A DNA stretch of 64,000 bases, from assembly GCA_023394965.1 (NCBI GenBank), contig JAEWZX010000024.1:1-64000 (forward strand). Direction: 5' to 3'. Shown here piece by piece: positions 52,039 through 64,000 of the stretch. Source of the DNA: Pseudomonadota bacterium. GTDB taxonomy: Bacteria > Pseudomonadota > Alphaproteobacteria > Sphingomonadales > Sphingomonadaceae. Both the position numbers and the translations under genes were made by a program. Within the stretch, counting starts at the first letter, position 1; each line of letters starts with the position of its first letter. The notes beneath the pieces are model-generated. The model had not been told where the DNA came from, searched no databases, and was given only the letters and a program-made list of their open reading frames with translations.

Positions 52039-54098
52039 CCCCCGCGAAGCGTCTTCACGCCGAAATCGCGTTCGAACAGGTATAGCAAGACCCGCGCAGC
52101 TTCACCGCGCCGTCCGTCCAACCCGCCGTCGCGATCCATCAGCAAACGAGCATCGTCATAGGCCTTTGGCAGCAGCGCCGTGATCTGCTCCAGACTGGCG
52201 ACAGTGAACGGGGTGTCACCCGACTGCCGCGTACCGAGCAATTCCCCGCCGCCCCGCAGGCGCAGATCTTCCTCGGCCAGAAAAAAGCCATCCTGCGATT
52301 CTCGCATCAGGGCCAACCGTTTCTGCGCAGTTTCGGACAGGGTTTCCCCGTGCAGCAGGACACAGAATGATTTCTCGCTGCCCCGCCCCACCCGGCCGCG
52401 AAGCTGGTGAAGCTGAGCCAGCCCGAACCGCTCAGCCTGTTCGATCACCATCAATGTAGCATTGGGCACGTCGACGCCTACTTCGATCACGGTCGTTGCC
52501 ACCAGCAGTTTCGCATCCCCACGGGCAAAGCGCTCCATCGCCGCGTCTTTGAGTTCCGGCGACAGCTGGCCGTGAACCATTACCACATCGTCCCCGAAAC
52601 GCTCTTTCAGCACCGCATAACGGGCTTCGGCGGCAGCGATCTCTTCCGGCCCGTCCATCTCGCGCACCATCGGGCACACCCAATAAGCTTGCCGACCCTC
52701 CGCAATCTGTGCGGCAAGCCGATCGACCAGAGCGCCGATCTTGCCTTGCCCCATGACCACCGTGTCGATCGCCTGCCGTCCGGGCGGCAGTTCGTCGAGC
52801 TTGCTGACATCGAGCTCCCCATATTGGGCGAGCGTCAGCGTTCGCGGAATCGGGGTTGCCGTCATCGCCAACACATGCGGTGCGCGTTTGCCCTTGCTGG
52901 CCAGCATCAGCCGCTGACCCACACCAAAGCGGTGCTGCTCGTCGATCACCACCACAGCGAGATTACGATAGGTCACCGCGTCTTGGAAAATCGCGTGTGT
53001 GCCGACGACGATATCGATACTTCCATCAAGCAGACCCATAAGCGTGGCTTCGCGGACCTTGCCCTTGTCCCGCCCTGTTAGCAGCGCCACACGCGCGCCG
53101 GTCGGCTCCGCCATGCGGCGCAGGCTTTCATAATGCTGGCGTGCCAGGATTTCGGTAGGCGCAAGCAGCGCCGCCTGTGCCTCGCCCTCGACCGCGATCA
53201 GCATAGCCTCGAGCGCAACCACCGTCTTACCTGCACCCACATCGCCCTGCAGCAGGCGTAGCATGGGCGCTTCCTGCGCCATATCCCCCTCGATTTCAGC
53301 AATGGACCGTTTCTGCGCACCGGTGAGCGGAAACGGCAACGCAAGCTTGCCACGATAACTGCCATCGCCGCGCAGCGGCTGGCCCATGCGCTTGCGATTG
53401 TCAGCACGGACCAGCATCAGCGCGAGGCTGTTGGCGAGCAATTCGTCATAAGCCAATCGGTCGCGTGCCGCGGCATTCTCGCTTTTATGGGCGGCAACCA
53501 GCGCATCGCGCCATTTAGGCCAGTCTTCCCTGTTCATCTGCGAGCTGTCGACCCATTCGGGCAGTTCGGGCGTGCGGGCGAGAGACTGGGCGATCAGACC
53601 GGCAACTTTGGGCTGTGTCAGGCCTTCGGACAGGCGATATACCGGCTCGCACAAACGCTGCAGTGTCTCTTCGTCCTCTTCTACCACATGATCGGGGTGA
53701 ACGATCTGCAACATGTCGCCAAAACGCTCGAGCTTGCCCGCAACCCAGCGCGTTTCACCCACCGGCAGCTGCTTTTTGGCGCTATACGAGGCACGCCCGA
53801 AGTAGGTCAGGGCGAGCACATTGCCCATGCTATCCTGCGCCAGCACGCGATAAGGCGCGCGTGGCGAGCGGCCGCTGCGGTGTTCGGTGACGGCGAGCTT
53901 CACCACGATCTGTTCGCCTTCACCCGCGTCGTCAACATTCTGCACCGCACGGCGCGTAACGAAGCGTTCAGGCAAATGATAATCCAGATCACGCACACGC
54001 GAGAGACCCAACCGATCGAGCGGCTTCTTCAGTTTGGGCCCGACACCATCGAGGGTATCTGTCTCGGCGAACAAGGGATTGAGAATATCGGGGCGCAT
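52035..54098 (-). CDS. recG: ATP-dependent DNA helicase RecG
   Basis: 687 residues from the ATG at 54096-54098, the usual family start (LFAETDTLDGVGPK); a longer start 48 bp earlier is less likely. N-terminal wedge domain, then helicase domains with GDVGAGKTVVAL (Walker A), VVIDEQHRFGVGQR (DExH), ATTVIEVGVDVPNAT and QLRGRVGRGSEKS. Reverses stalled forks and resolves branched DNA. The 4-bp overlap with the kinase is convergent; sdhE starts divergently. Confidence 0.96.
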   Translation of the reverse strand: MRPDILNPLFAETDTLDGVGPKLKKPLDRLGLSRVRDLDYHLPERFVTRRAVQNVDDAGEGEQIVVKLAVTEHRSGRSPRAPYRVLAQDSMGNVLALTYFGRASYSAKKQLPVGETRWVAGKLERFGDMLQIVHPDHVVEEDEETLQRLCEPVYRLSEGLTQPKVAGLIAQSLARTPELPEWVDSSQMNREDWPKWRDALVAAHKSENAAARDRLAYDELLANSLALMLVRADNRKRMGQPLRGDGSYRGKLALPFPLTGAQKRSIAEIEGDMAQEAPMLRLLQGDVGAGKTVVALEAMLIAVEGEAQAALLAPTEILARQHYESLRRMAEPTGARVALLTGRDKGKVREATLMGLLDGSIDIVVGTHAIFQDAVTYRNLAVVVIDEQHRFGVGQRLMLASKGKRAPHVLAMTATPIPRTLTLAQYGELDVSKLDELPPGRQAIDTVVMGQGKIGALVDRLAAQIAEGRQAYWVCPMVREMDGPEEIAAAEARYAVLKERFGDDVVMVHGQLSPELKDAAMERFARGDAKLLVATTVIEVGVDVPNATLMVIEQAERFGLAQLHQLRGRVGRGSEKSFCVLLHGETLSETAQKRLALMRESQDGFFLAEEDLRLRGGGELLGTRQSGDTPFTVASLEQITALLPKAYDDARLLMDRDGGLDGRRGEAARVLLYLFERDFGVKTLRGG

Positions 54099-54151
54099 CG
54101 CGGATGCTATAGCCGCTTGCGCGGTTTTGGCGAGTGCCCTACCCACCTTCC

Positions 54152-54430
54152 ATGCCCGATCTCCTCACATTCGAAGGCCGTAAGCAGCGCGCGAAATTCC
54201 GCGCATGGCACCGTGGTACGCGCGAAGCCGATTTCATGATCGGTGGCTTCTTCGACCGTTACCACGCCGGCTGGGGCGAAGAAGAACTTGCTTGGTTCGA
54301 AGCGCTGCTGGAAGAGGATGATGTCGATGTCATGGCTTGGGCGCTCAAGACCCAGCCGACCCCGCTCCGCTTCCAAGGCAATCTGATCGAAGCGATGCAG
54401 CAGCTCGATTACGTTGATATTCCGCGTTGA
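54152..54430 (+). CDS. sdhE: Succinate dehydrogenase flavin assembly factor (SdhE)
   Basis: 92 residues from the ATG at 54152. The Rg signature of the SdhE/Sdh5 family is RGTREADFMIGGFFDRY, with the conserved RGxxE motif, followed by a short helical tail. SdhE attaches FAD covalently to succinate dehydrogenase. The divergent recG and downstream mfd order is typical of alphaproteobacteria. Confidence 0.9.
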   Translation: MPDLLTFEGRKQRAKFRAWHRGTREADFMIGGFFDRYHAGWGEEELAWFEALLEEDDVDVMAWALKTQPTPLRFQGNLIEAMQQLDYVDIPR

Positions 54431-54549
54431 CGAGCTGCCTTCGGGCACTATCTCGCCAATGACGAATTTTCCAATGCACCCCCTCCCCGTAATGGGCAGG
54501 GGGCAATCTTGCGTGTAGCGCCCGCCGCGCCCCAAATGCCAGGACCCCG

Positions 54550-57500
54550 ATGCCCGACCTTTCCCGTATCCTGAAAGCCGACAAACCACTCACGTTGGCG
54601 CAGATTGCGCGTGGGGCGCAACCGCTCGTCATGGCCGATCTTGCCCGAGCCAGCACCGGCCGCGCCGTCTTCATTGCGCCTGATGATACGGCGATGCGTG
54701 GAATAGTCGACGCTGCGGCCTTCTTCGCGCCTGAGTTGGAAGTGATCGAATTTCCGGCGTGGGATTCGCTGCCCTACGACCGGGCCAGCCCAGCTCTATC
54801 GATCAGTGCCAAGCGGCTGTCCGCCCTTTTTCGCCTGCAGGCGGGAAAGGCGAAGGCGCAGTTGGTCGTCACCACCGCCAATGCAGTGCTGCAACGCGTG
54901 CTCACCCCTTTCCGCATCCGTGAGAGCGTGCGCGAATTCAAGCCAGGCATCGAAATCGGCAGGGAAAGCCTTGCACTGCTGTTGCAGAAGCAAGGCTACA
55001 GCCGGACCGATACCGTGATCGACAAAGGCGAATATGCCGTGCGCGGGTCGATAGTCGACATCTTCCCGAGCGGGATGGGTGAAGCGCTGCGGCTGGATTT
55101 CTTCGGTGACGAGCTGGAATCGCTTCGCACCTTCGATCCCAATACGCAGATGAGCACGGGGCGGCTGGACTCGCATCTGCTGTTGCCCGCCAGCGAAGCG
55201 CTGCTCGACGAAGACAGCATCAAGCGTTTCCGTAGCCGCTATAGAGAAATGTTCGGCGCCAACGCCACACAGGATCCGCTGTACGAAGCAGTCAGCGATG
55301 GGCGACGTCTCGCAGGTATGGAACATTGGGTGCCGCTGTTCGAAGAAAAGCTGGCAACGCTCTTCGATCACCTTGGCAAGGAAGATTTGGTGGTAATCGA
55401 CCAGGCATCTCTAGCTGCAGCCGATGAGCGGATAAAGGACATCTCCGACTATTTCGATCAGCGCACTGCCATCACTGGCCAGGCCAAGGGCAATTACCGC
55501 CCGCTGAAGCCCGATGCGCTCTATCTGAGCGGCGATGAATTAAAGCAGGCGCTCGCAGCGGCACCTGCACATCGTGCAACGCCCTTCGACGAACCGGAAA
55601 GCGACAAGGTAGTGAATTTCGGTTTCCGCTCCGGTCGCGATTTCGCTCCGGAACGCGCCCGGGGTGACAATGTCTATTCCGTCTTGGCGGACCACCTGAA
55701 GTCGCTTTCAAAGACCGGCAGGCGCCCGCTTCTGGCCGCCTACTCCAAGGGCAGCAGGTCGCGCATCGCGTCGATCCTCGATGAAGCTGGCACACCCGTG
55801 CAAATGGCGGAAAGCTGGCAGGAAGCTCTCGGCCTCAGTGCCAAGGGCAAACCCACCGCGATGATACTGCCCATCGAGGCAAGCTTCGCAAATGACGAGA
55901 TAGAGCTCCTTACCGAGCAGGACATACTGGGTGATCGGCTCGTTCGGCGCAAAAAGAAGAGAAAAGACGCAGATGCTTTCCTCGCCGAATTGCAGGCGCT
56001 GAGCGTCGGCGATCTGATTGTCCATACAGAACACGGCATCGGCAAATATCTTGGCCTGGAGCCAATTCCCGTCGGCAAGTCCAAGCACGACTGCGTCCAG
56101 CTGGAGTACAAAGGCGGCGACAAGCTCTTCATCCCGGTCGAGAACATCGACGTGCTCAGCCGCTATGGCAGCAGCGAGCAAGCGGTCATGCTCGATCGCC
56201 TCGGGGGCGAAGCATGGCAGAAACGGCGCGCTCGCCTGAAAGAACGGATCCGCGAAATTGCTGGGGAGTTGATGCAGGTCGCCGCCCAACGCGCGCTGAA
56301 AAAAGCGCCCGTGCTTGAGATAGACGACGGTCCGTTCAACCAATTTCTCGATCGCTTTCCCTGGGAAGAAACCGACGATCAGGAACGCGCAATCGAAGAC
56401 GTGCTCGGCGATCTGGAAAGCGGCAAGCCGATGGACCGACTCGTGTGTGGCGATGTTGGCTTTGGCAAGACAGAAGTGGCCCTGCGCGCAGCATTTGTGG
56501 CCGCCATGAACGGCCAGCAGGTCGCGGTAGTCGCACCCACCACCTTGCTTGCGCGCCAGCATTTCGAGAATTTCGCCGCGCGCTTCAACGGCTTCCCGCT
56601 CAAGGTTGGACGACTGTCGCGTCTGGTCCCGGCGCGGGAAATGAAAGAAACGCGCGAGGGGTTGGAAAGCGGCCAAGTCGATATCGTCATCGGCACCCAT
56701 GCCATCCTGTCGAAACAGACCAGGTTTAAAAATCTCGGCCTCGTCATTGTCGACGAGGAACAGCGCTTTGGGGTCACCCATAAGGAAAAGCTCAAGCAGC
56801 TGCGGGCCGACGTGCATATGCTGACTCTGACGGCCACACCGATCCCGCGGACCTTGCAGATGGCAATGACAGGCCTGCGCGAGCTGTCCACCATCCAGAC
56901 CCCTCCCGTCGACCGGCTGGCGGTACGTACGTATGTGATGGAATGGGACGACATGGTCATGCGCGAAGCCTTGCTGCGCGAGCACCATCGTGGCGGACAG
57001 AGCTTCATCGTTGTACCACGCATTTCGGACATGGAAGGCATTGCAGACTGGCTGCACGAGAATGTGCCGGAAGTTAAAGTCGTATCTGCGCACGGCCAGA
57101 TGTCGGCTGGCGAGATAGAAGAGCGGATGAGCGCTTTCTATGAAGGAAAGTACGAGGTCCTGCTTGCCACCACGATCGTTGAAAGTGGTCTTGACCTGCC
57201 CAGCGCCAATACGATCATCATCCACCGTGCCGACATTTTCGGCCTTGCTCAACTCTACCAGCTGCGCGGTCGTGTGGGCCGGTCAAAGCTGCGGGCCTAT
57301 GCCTATCTTACCTATGCGCAGGATACACAGCTTTCCGAAGTGGCGGAAAAGCGCCTGAAAGTCCTAGGTGATCTCGATAGTCTTGGAGCGGGGTTTCAAC
57401 TTGCCAGCCATGATCTGGACATTCGCGGCGCCGGCAATCTTCTGGGTGATGAGCAGTCGGGACATATCCGTGAGGTTGGTTTCGAACTCTACCAGTCGAT

Positions 57501-58041
57501 GCTGGAGGATGCGATCCTCGCCGCAAAGGCAGGAGAGCTTGGTCTGGAGGCTAAGTCCGAACGCGTCAGCCCGCAAATCACCGTGGATGCACCGATCATG
57601 ATCCCAGAGGGTTACGTGCCGGATCTGGCTGTGCGCATGGCGCTCTATCGCCGCCTAAACGATGCTACAGACAAAGCCGAGATCGAAGCGTTAGCCGCAG
57701 AAATGATCGACCGCTTCGGAGAATTGCCATCCGCGACGGCCAACCTCGTCAGGCTTATCGAAATCAAGCATCAGGCCATTGAAGCCAATATCGCCAAGAT
57801 CGATGTCGGTGCTCAGGGAACACTGGTCACATTCCACAATGACGACTTCCCCGATCCGGTGGGCCTGTTGGGCTATGTTGATCGACTGCAGGGGACCGCA
57901 AAGCTGCGCCCCGACATGAAGCTGGTGATCAGCCGCGCCTGGAATTCACCCGAAAGCCGCCTCAACGGGCTGTTCCAACTGACCAAGGGTCTATCGGGTG
58001 TTGTGCGGAAATCGCAAAAGAGCGAAAAAGCAACCGCTTAG
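54550..58041 (+). CDS. mfd: Transcription-repair coupling factor Mfd
   Basis: 1163 residues, full length. N-terminal UvrB-like domain (PDLSRILKADKP, PAWDSLPYDRASP), RNA polymerase-interaction domain (DLIVHTEHGIGKYLGLEPI), and a RecG-like motor (GDVGFGKTEVALRAAFV, VIVDEEQRFGVTHKEKL, ATTIVESGLDLPSAN, RGRVGRSKLRAYAY). Removes stalled RNA polymerase and recruits UvrA to DNA lesions. Its 3' end overlaps the convergent EAL gene by 4 bp. Confidence 0.97.
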   Translation: MPDLSRILKADKPLTLAQIARGAQPLVMADLARASTGRAVFIAPDDTAMRGIVDAAAFFAPELEVIEFPAWDSLPYDRASPALSISAKRLSALFRLQAGKAKAQLVVTTANAVLQRVLTPFRIRESVREFKPGIEIGRESLALLLQKQGYSRTDTVIDKGEYAVRGSIVDIFPSGMGEALRLDFFGDELESLRTFDPNTQMSTGRLDSHLLLPASEALLDEDSIKRFRSRYREMFGANATQDPLYEAVSDGRRLAGMEHWVPLFEEKLATLFDHLGKEDLVVIDQASLAAADERIKDISDYFDQRTAITGQAKGNYRPLKPDALYLSGDELKQALAAAPAHRATPFDEPESDKVVNFGFRSGRDFAPERARGDNVYSVLADHLKSLSKTGRRPLLAAYSKGSRSRIASILDEAGTPVQMAESWQEALGLSAKGKPTAMILPIEASFANDEIELLTEQDILGDRLVRRKKKRKDADAFLAELQALSVGDLIVHTEHGIGKYLGLEPIPVGKSKHDCVQLEYKGGDKLFIPVENIDVLSRYGSSEQAVMLDRLGGEAWQKRRARLKERIREIAGELMQVAAQRALKKAPVLEIDDGPFNQFLDRFPWEETDDQERAIEDVLGDLESGKPMDRLVCGDVGFGKTEVALRAAFVAAMNGQQVAVVAPTTLLARQHFENFAARFNGFPLKVGRLSRLVPAREMKETREGLESGQVDIVIGTHAILSKQTRFKNLGLVIVDEEQRFGVTHKEKLKQLRADVHMLTLTATPIPRTLQMAMTGLRELSTIQTPPVDRLAVRTYVMEWDDMVMREALLREHHRGGQSFIVVPRISDMEGIADWLHENVPEVKVVSAHGQMSAGEIEERMSAFYEGKYEVLLATTIVESGLDLPSANTIIIHRADIFGLAQLYQLRGRVGRSKLRAYAYLTYAQDTQLSEVAEKRLKVLGDLDSLGAGFQLASHDLDIRGAGNLLGDEQSGHIREVGFELYQSMLEDAILAAKAGELGLEAKSERVSPQITVDAPIMIPEGYVPDLAVRMALYRRLNDATDKAEIEALAAEMIDRFGELPSATANLVRLIEIKHQAIEANIAKIDVGAQGTLVTFHNDDFPDPVGLLGYVDRLQGTAKLRPDMKLVISRAWNSPESRLNGLFQLTKGLSGVVRKSQKSEKATA

Positions 58042-59369
58042 GGGCCCACAAGGCGCAGGAAATCGCCCGCGCTCATCGGTTCGGCGCGGAGGAACCCCTG
58101 ATAGGATTCGCATCCTTCCTTGCGAGCGAGCTCACGCTGAGCGTCATTCTCGATACCCTCCACAAGGACCTTGAGATCAAGCGCTTCGGCCATGGCGAGG
58201 ATAGCGCGGAACACGGCAAGATCGCGCTCATCGTCGAGCACGCCATCCAGCATCGACCGATCAAGCTTCAGGCAATCGATCGGTAGAACCTTCAAATATC
58301 GAAAATTACAGAAACCAGCGCCAAAATCGTCCAGTGCAATCCGTATCCCGAACAGCTTCAGCTGATCGAGAACCCGGCTGACTCGATCGAGATCGGCAAG
58401 CAGAACCTGTTCGATAATTTCCAGCGTGATCCGGTCGAGCGAAAAGCCAGACTTTTCAGCCATGCGCGCGAAATCGATCGCGAAGTTGTCGGCAGCCAAG
58501 TCAACAGGTGTGATGTTGAGCGAAAGCCGCAGATGCGTGGGCCAGGCGAGAGCTTCTTCCAGTGCCCGCTTCGCGATATGCCGCGAAAGGTGGGCGATAT
58601 GATCGGCACGCTCCGCAATCTGAAACAGCGTGCCAGCGCCTATCCGACCCATAAGTGGATGTTCCCACCGGGCCAGGGCCTCAGCACCGATAAGCCGATC
58701 GTCTGCCAGTGCATATTGCGGCTGAAACAGAATTTCGATTTCGTCGCGATCTATTGCGGCAAGCAGGTCCGCTTCCAACTGTTGGTTGGAACGTCCTGGC
58801 CGCGCCACGACGCCCGCCGACCAATCGATCCGCCGCCGATTGCTGTCGCGCATCCGGGCGGCAACCTCGGACAGACGATCGAGCACACTGTCGGCATCGT
58901 CTTGTTCCGTGACCCGCATAAGCGCTAGCCTGGGCCATAAACGCAGGCTCGCCCCCCCTTCCGGATTGGCGATGGGCATAGCGATCGCGTCCGCCAGCGC
59001 TTCGGCCAGCCACTGCCACCGTTCACGACTGCATTCCTGACGGGCGACGAGCAGGAAACTTCCGCCGCCCAGCCGAGCAGCTATCCAAGCGCTACTGCTT
59101 TCAAGTTCATCCGACGCAAAATGCTTGATACGCTGCGCGACTTCGACGAGCGCGCCATCTCCGACACTCTCTCCAAAAGCGACGTTTACCGTATCGATGC
59201 GACCCAGCGTGATCAGCATCGCATGCATGGGGCATGAAATGGTGTCACGCGGCCAATCGCTCAGCCATCGCGCAATCGTTTCACGCGCTTGAGCCTGGTC
59301 AGCGAGACCGGTGAGCGGGTCCCGCGTTTCATCGATGATTCCCTGGGGCATGCTTGCCATATCGCCCAT
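58038..59369 (-). CDS. EAL-domain c-di-GMP phosphodiesterase with degenerate GGDEF
   Basis: 443 residues, no membrane helix seen. The GGDEF domain (about 15-175) has GGGSF in ARLGGGSFLLVARQ, so cyclase activity is lost; it may bind GTP as a sensor. The EAL domain keeps the catalytic set: GAEALARWEHP, LSLNITP (Asn), LEIIEQ (Glu), ALDDFGAGF (Asp pair), LKLDRSM (Lys), LVEGIEN (Glu) and SYQGFL (Gln). Expected to hydrolyse c-di-GMP, opposing the diguanylate cyclase at 49.5 kb. Confidence 0.88.
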   Translation of the reverse strand: MGDMASMPQGIIDETRDPLTGLADQAQARETIARWLSDWPRDTISCPMHAMLITLGRIDTVNVAFGESVGDGALVEVAQRIKHFASDELESSSAWIAARLGGGSFLLVARQECSRERWQWLAEALADAIAMPIANPEGGASLRLWPRLALMRVTEQDDADSVLDRLSEVAARMRDSNRRRIDWSAGVVARPGRSNQQLEADLLAAIDRDEIEILFQPQYALADDRLIGAEALARWEHPLMGRIGAGTLFQIAERADHIAHLSRHIAKRALEEALAWPTHLRLSLNITPVDLAADNFAIDFARMAEKSGFSLDRITLEIIEQVLLADLDRVSRVLDQLKLFGIRIALDDFGAGFCNFRYLKVLPIDCLKLDRSMLDGVLDDERDLAVFRAILAMAEALDLKVLVEGIENDAQRELARKEGCESYQGFLRAEPMSAGDFLRLVGP

Positions 59370-59493
59370 CCTTAGCGCGTACCCGACGAATGCTATGCCA
59401 TTTTTTCAGCCATGTTGCCAAATGGGACGTGCGCCCATAGGTAAACCGCAGTCCTGGCAGCCCTCAGTCCGGGACAGGGAGGATCGTGGGGCA

Positions 59494-60276
59494 ATGCCCG
59501 AATTCAGCCGCTTGGCTCTGCTCGTTTCCGATGCACCCCTGGCGCAGGAAGCTGCAGACAGGGATTTTCGCGACATTACCGACTGGGTTCCGCTCGACAA
59601 AGCGGATGCCGTTGTGGTTCTGGGCGGTGACGGCTTCATGTTGCAAACCCTTCACGCCATGCTCGATAATGGTCAAATAATTCCCGCTTACGGCCTTAAT
59701 CTTGGCACGGTCGGCTTTCTTATGAACCGCAATCGCAACCCGGAGACGCTGATAAAGCGTATCGGAAAGGCGAAACCCCATCACATTGCCCCACTGCGCA
59801 TGCAGGCACGCACGCACGATGGGGAAACACATACATTCTGTGCGATCAACGAAGTCAGCCTGCTGCGTGAAACTCGCCAGACCGCCAAATTGGAAGTGAC
59901 CGTCGATGACAAGGTGCGCATTCCAGAGCTCGTATGTGACGGCGTCTTGCTCGCCACCCCTGCCGGTTCAACCGCTTACAACCTGTCGGCCGATGGACCG
60001 ATACTGCCACTCGACTCGAATCTGCTCGCCCTCACACCGATCAGCCCATTCCGCCCACGTCGCTGGCACGGCGCCATTCTGCCGGACCGTAGCCGAGTAT
60101 CGCTGCGTGTACTCGAAGAACACAAACGCCCGGTCTCTGTCGTCGCGGACCAGCGTGAACTGCGGGACGTGGCCCAAGTCGACTTGCAAATAGCCCGAGA
60201 TAGCGAGCTTACACTGTTGTTCGACCCCGGCCATGCGCTCGACGAACGCATCGTAGCCGAACAATTCGTGGTCTAA
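59494..60276 (+). CDS. nadK: NAD kinase
   Basis: 260 residues from the ATG at 59494 (GGGAGGA upstream). Phosphorylates NAD to NADP. Landmarks are VVLGGDGFMLQTLH (GGDG), GLNLGTVGFLMN, CAINEVSLLRE and DGVLLATPAGSTAYNLSADGPI. Shorter than E. coli NadK at the N-terminus, as usual in alphaproteobacteria. tRNA-Asn follows 98 bp downstream. Confidence 0.94.
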   Translation: MPEFSRLALLVSDAPLAQEAADRDFRDITDWVPLDKADAVVVLGGDGFMLQTLHAMLDNGQIIPAYGLNLGTVGFLMNRNRNPETLIKRIGKAKPHHIAPLRMQARTHDGETHTFCAINEVSLLRETRQTAKLEVTVDDKVRIPELVCDGVLLATPAGSTAYNLSADGPILPLDSNLLALTPISPFRPRRWHGAILPDRSRVSLRVLEEHKRPVSVVADQRELRDVAQVDLQIARDSELTLLFDPGHALDERIVAEQFVV

Positions 60277-60321
60277 ATCGCGCAGCCATCGATTGTCGCG
60301 AAATTTTTGTAATTTGCCCGG

Positions 60322-60350
60322 TTGCCAAACCTGAAAGCCCCCCATATAGG
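60322..60350 (+). promoter_or_regulatory. Promoter of tRNA-Asn
   Basis: TTGCCA (60322-60327) and TATAGG (60345-60350) with 17-bp spacing; the -10 element ends 24 bp before the mature tRNA. Confidence 0.6.
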
Positions 60351-60373
60351 CGCACTCCTGCCCAGCGGGCTGC

Positions 60374-60448
60374 TCCCCGATAGCTCAGCGGTAGAGTAGG
60401 TGACTGTTAATCACTTGGTCGTTGGTTCGAATCCAACTCGGGGAGCCA
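60374..60448 (+). tRNA. tRNA-Asn (anticodon GTT)
   Basis: 75 nt with acceptor TCCCCGA/TCGGGGA, D-arm GCTCAGCGGTAGAGT, anticodon loop CTGTTAA (GTT), T-arm GTTGG-TTCGAAT-CCAAC and CCA encoded. No duplicated 3' end is seen nearby, so this tRNA is not an occupied island site within the window. Confidence 0.96.
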
Positions 60449-60453
60449 CTTTC

Positions 60454-61194
60454 TTACAGGTTCAGCAGCAGGCGGGCGCCAACCCAAGCGGTGAGCACCG
60501 CGGTCCCGATCCGTATCCAGCCTTGCGGCAGATACTTAAGAGCCAGAAAGCTGCCGATCTGCCCTCCGATGGCAACAGCAATAAGCAGTGGGAGGCCTAG
60601 ATCCACTGCCGCGCCTAGACGTGCCACCTCGCCTTTCAGCAACTGTCCGGCCAATCCGAATAGCGAATTGACGAGGATGAACAGGCTGGCCGTAGCAGCG
60701 ATACCACGCGCGCTGTTCCATTTTGCCAAATGCAAAAATGGGGCGAGGAATATCCCGCCACCGATGCCCACTAGACCAGCCAGATAGCCCAAGGGGATCG
60801 CCAGAACCGGCATAGCACGGGCAAAACGCTTCGGTTCGGTAGAGGACTCATCGCGCACCGGAAGGATCAGCGTGAGAGCAGTCAAAACCAGACTGACCCC
60901 GAGGATCGTGAGAAAGGCCGATTCGCCAATCGGCGTCAATCCTCCGAGGAAGGCGGCTGGGGCAGCGGTTGCTGTCAGCACCAAGGCCGCGCGCGCCGGT
61001 GTCACCCGCGCGCGGGCGAATCGCACCGAACTGCCAGCGACAACCACGATGTTGCATGCGAGCGAAAGGAGCGGGAGAACACGATAGTCCACGGCCGACA
61101 AAGCAAGGAGCGCGGTATAGGTCGAACCTCCACCGAAACCGACGCTGGCATAGAGCAGCGCTGTGACAAAAAATCCCGCTATGAGAGCTGCCAT
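60454..61194 (-). CDS. TauE/SafE-family sulfite or anion exporter
   Basis: 246 residues, about eight hydrophobic segments in two related halves. Family markers are ASVGFGGGSTYTALLAL near the N-terminus and GYLAGLVGIGGGIFLAPFL in the second half, with WIRIGTAVL at the end. TauE/SafE proteins export sulfite, sulfoacetate or other organosulfonate products or thioethers; the substrate is not deducible here. Confidence 0.88.
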   Translation of the reverse strand: MAALIAGFFVTALLYASVGFGGGSTYTALLALSAVDYRVLPLLSLACNIVVVAGSSVRFARARVTPARAALVLTATAAPAAFLGGLTPIGESAFLTILGVSLVLTALTLILPVRDESSTEPKRFARAMPVLAIPLGYLAGLVGIGGGIFLAPFLHLAKWNSARGIAATASLFILVNSLFGLAGQLLKGEVARLGAAVDLGLPLLIAVAIGGQIGSFLALKYLPQGWIRIGTAVLTAWVGARLLLNL

Positions 61195-61316
61195 GACGCA
61201 GCCCTAAACCGACAAAGGCAGATGGGCCAGATATGAGCGAGCGGAAACCGCAGTCTCCTGCGATTTCCGTCCAGAACGCTCAATCATGTCGACTTGCCGT
61301 GCTGCCCGGTGTTACA

Positions 61317-64000
<2,684 letters not shown>

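Noticed and set aside
55708..57252. Long minus-strand ORF of about 514 codons inside mfd
   Set aside because: Antisense of a highly conserved gene with biased codons; no domain is recognisable.

Overview
The window reads as chromosomal DNA of a sphingomonad alphaproteobacterium, most likely Erythrobacteraceae. This is inferred from moderately high GC, the zapA-6S RNA-5-formyl-THF cyclo-ligase order, the recG/sdhE/mfd neighbourhood, the tkt-gap-pgk-fda carbon cluster, ScfR/RamB-type control of isocitrate lyase, and many TonB receptors and EAL/GGDEF proteins. No rRNA is present, so the genus is an inference. Four intact tRNAs are seen: Leu(CAA), Asp(GTC), Pro(CGG) and Asn(GTT).

Layout. 1-5.3 kb: small membrane protein, ScfR-like regulator divergent from aceA, a small aceA-linked ORF, an M20 amidohydrolase. 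5.3-13.4 kb: SLC13 permease, tRNA-Leu, inositol-phosphatase-like protein, efp, envelope genes (M23 peptidase, L,D-transpeptidase), thiE and small exported proteins. 13.4-20.6 kb: central carbon genes on the minus strand (tkt, gap, pgk, thioesterase, fda), interrupted by a decayed TonB receptor. 20.8-27.5 kb: zapA, 6S RNA, folate enzyme, tRNA-Asp, a branched-chain 2-oxoacid dehydrogenase operon (E1alpha, E1beta, E2), thyA.

27.7-45.2 kb is an accessory region bounded by the intact tRNA-Pro(CGG) gene and a 57-bp perfect copy of that tRNA's 3' part, the signature of an integrated genomic island. Its integrase survives only as an in-frame fusion of an IclR-type DNA-binding domain to a tyrosine-recombinase catalytic domain. 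The island also carries an ABM-VOC fusion with an EthD protein, a GNAT acetyltransferase, YnfA, a small non-autonomous inverted-repeat element with target duplication, a broken dnaE2, a broken MerR/CDF metal-efflux pair with its operator still intact, an eamA-hslJ-mscS-ybaY operon with a divergent Lrp regulator, MgtC, two insertion sequences (IS3-like, IS5-like), an alpha/beta hydrolase and lipoproteins.

45.2-64 kb returns to core genome: entericidin, BtuB-like TonB receptor, acs, diguanylate cyclase, low-molecular-weight phosphatase, fructosamine kinase, recG, sdhE, mfd, an EAL protein with a degenerate GGDEF domain, NAD kinase, tRNA-Asn, a TauE-like exporter, and most of secA, cut by the window end.

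Functionally, aceA and acs supply growth on acetate and other short-chain acids, the dehydrogenase operon feeds branched-chain amino acid catabolism into the same acyl-CoA pool, and the tkt/gap/pgk/fda block handles sugar phosphates. The strongest novelty candidates are the IclR-integrase chimera inside the tRNA-Pro island and a ribosome-binding-site-sequestering hairpin between thiE and the L,D-transpeptidase gene.
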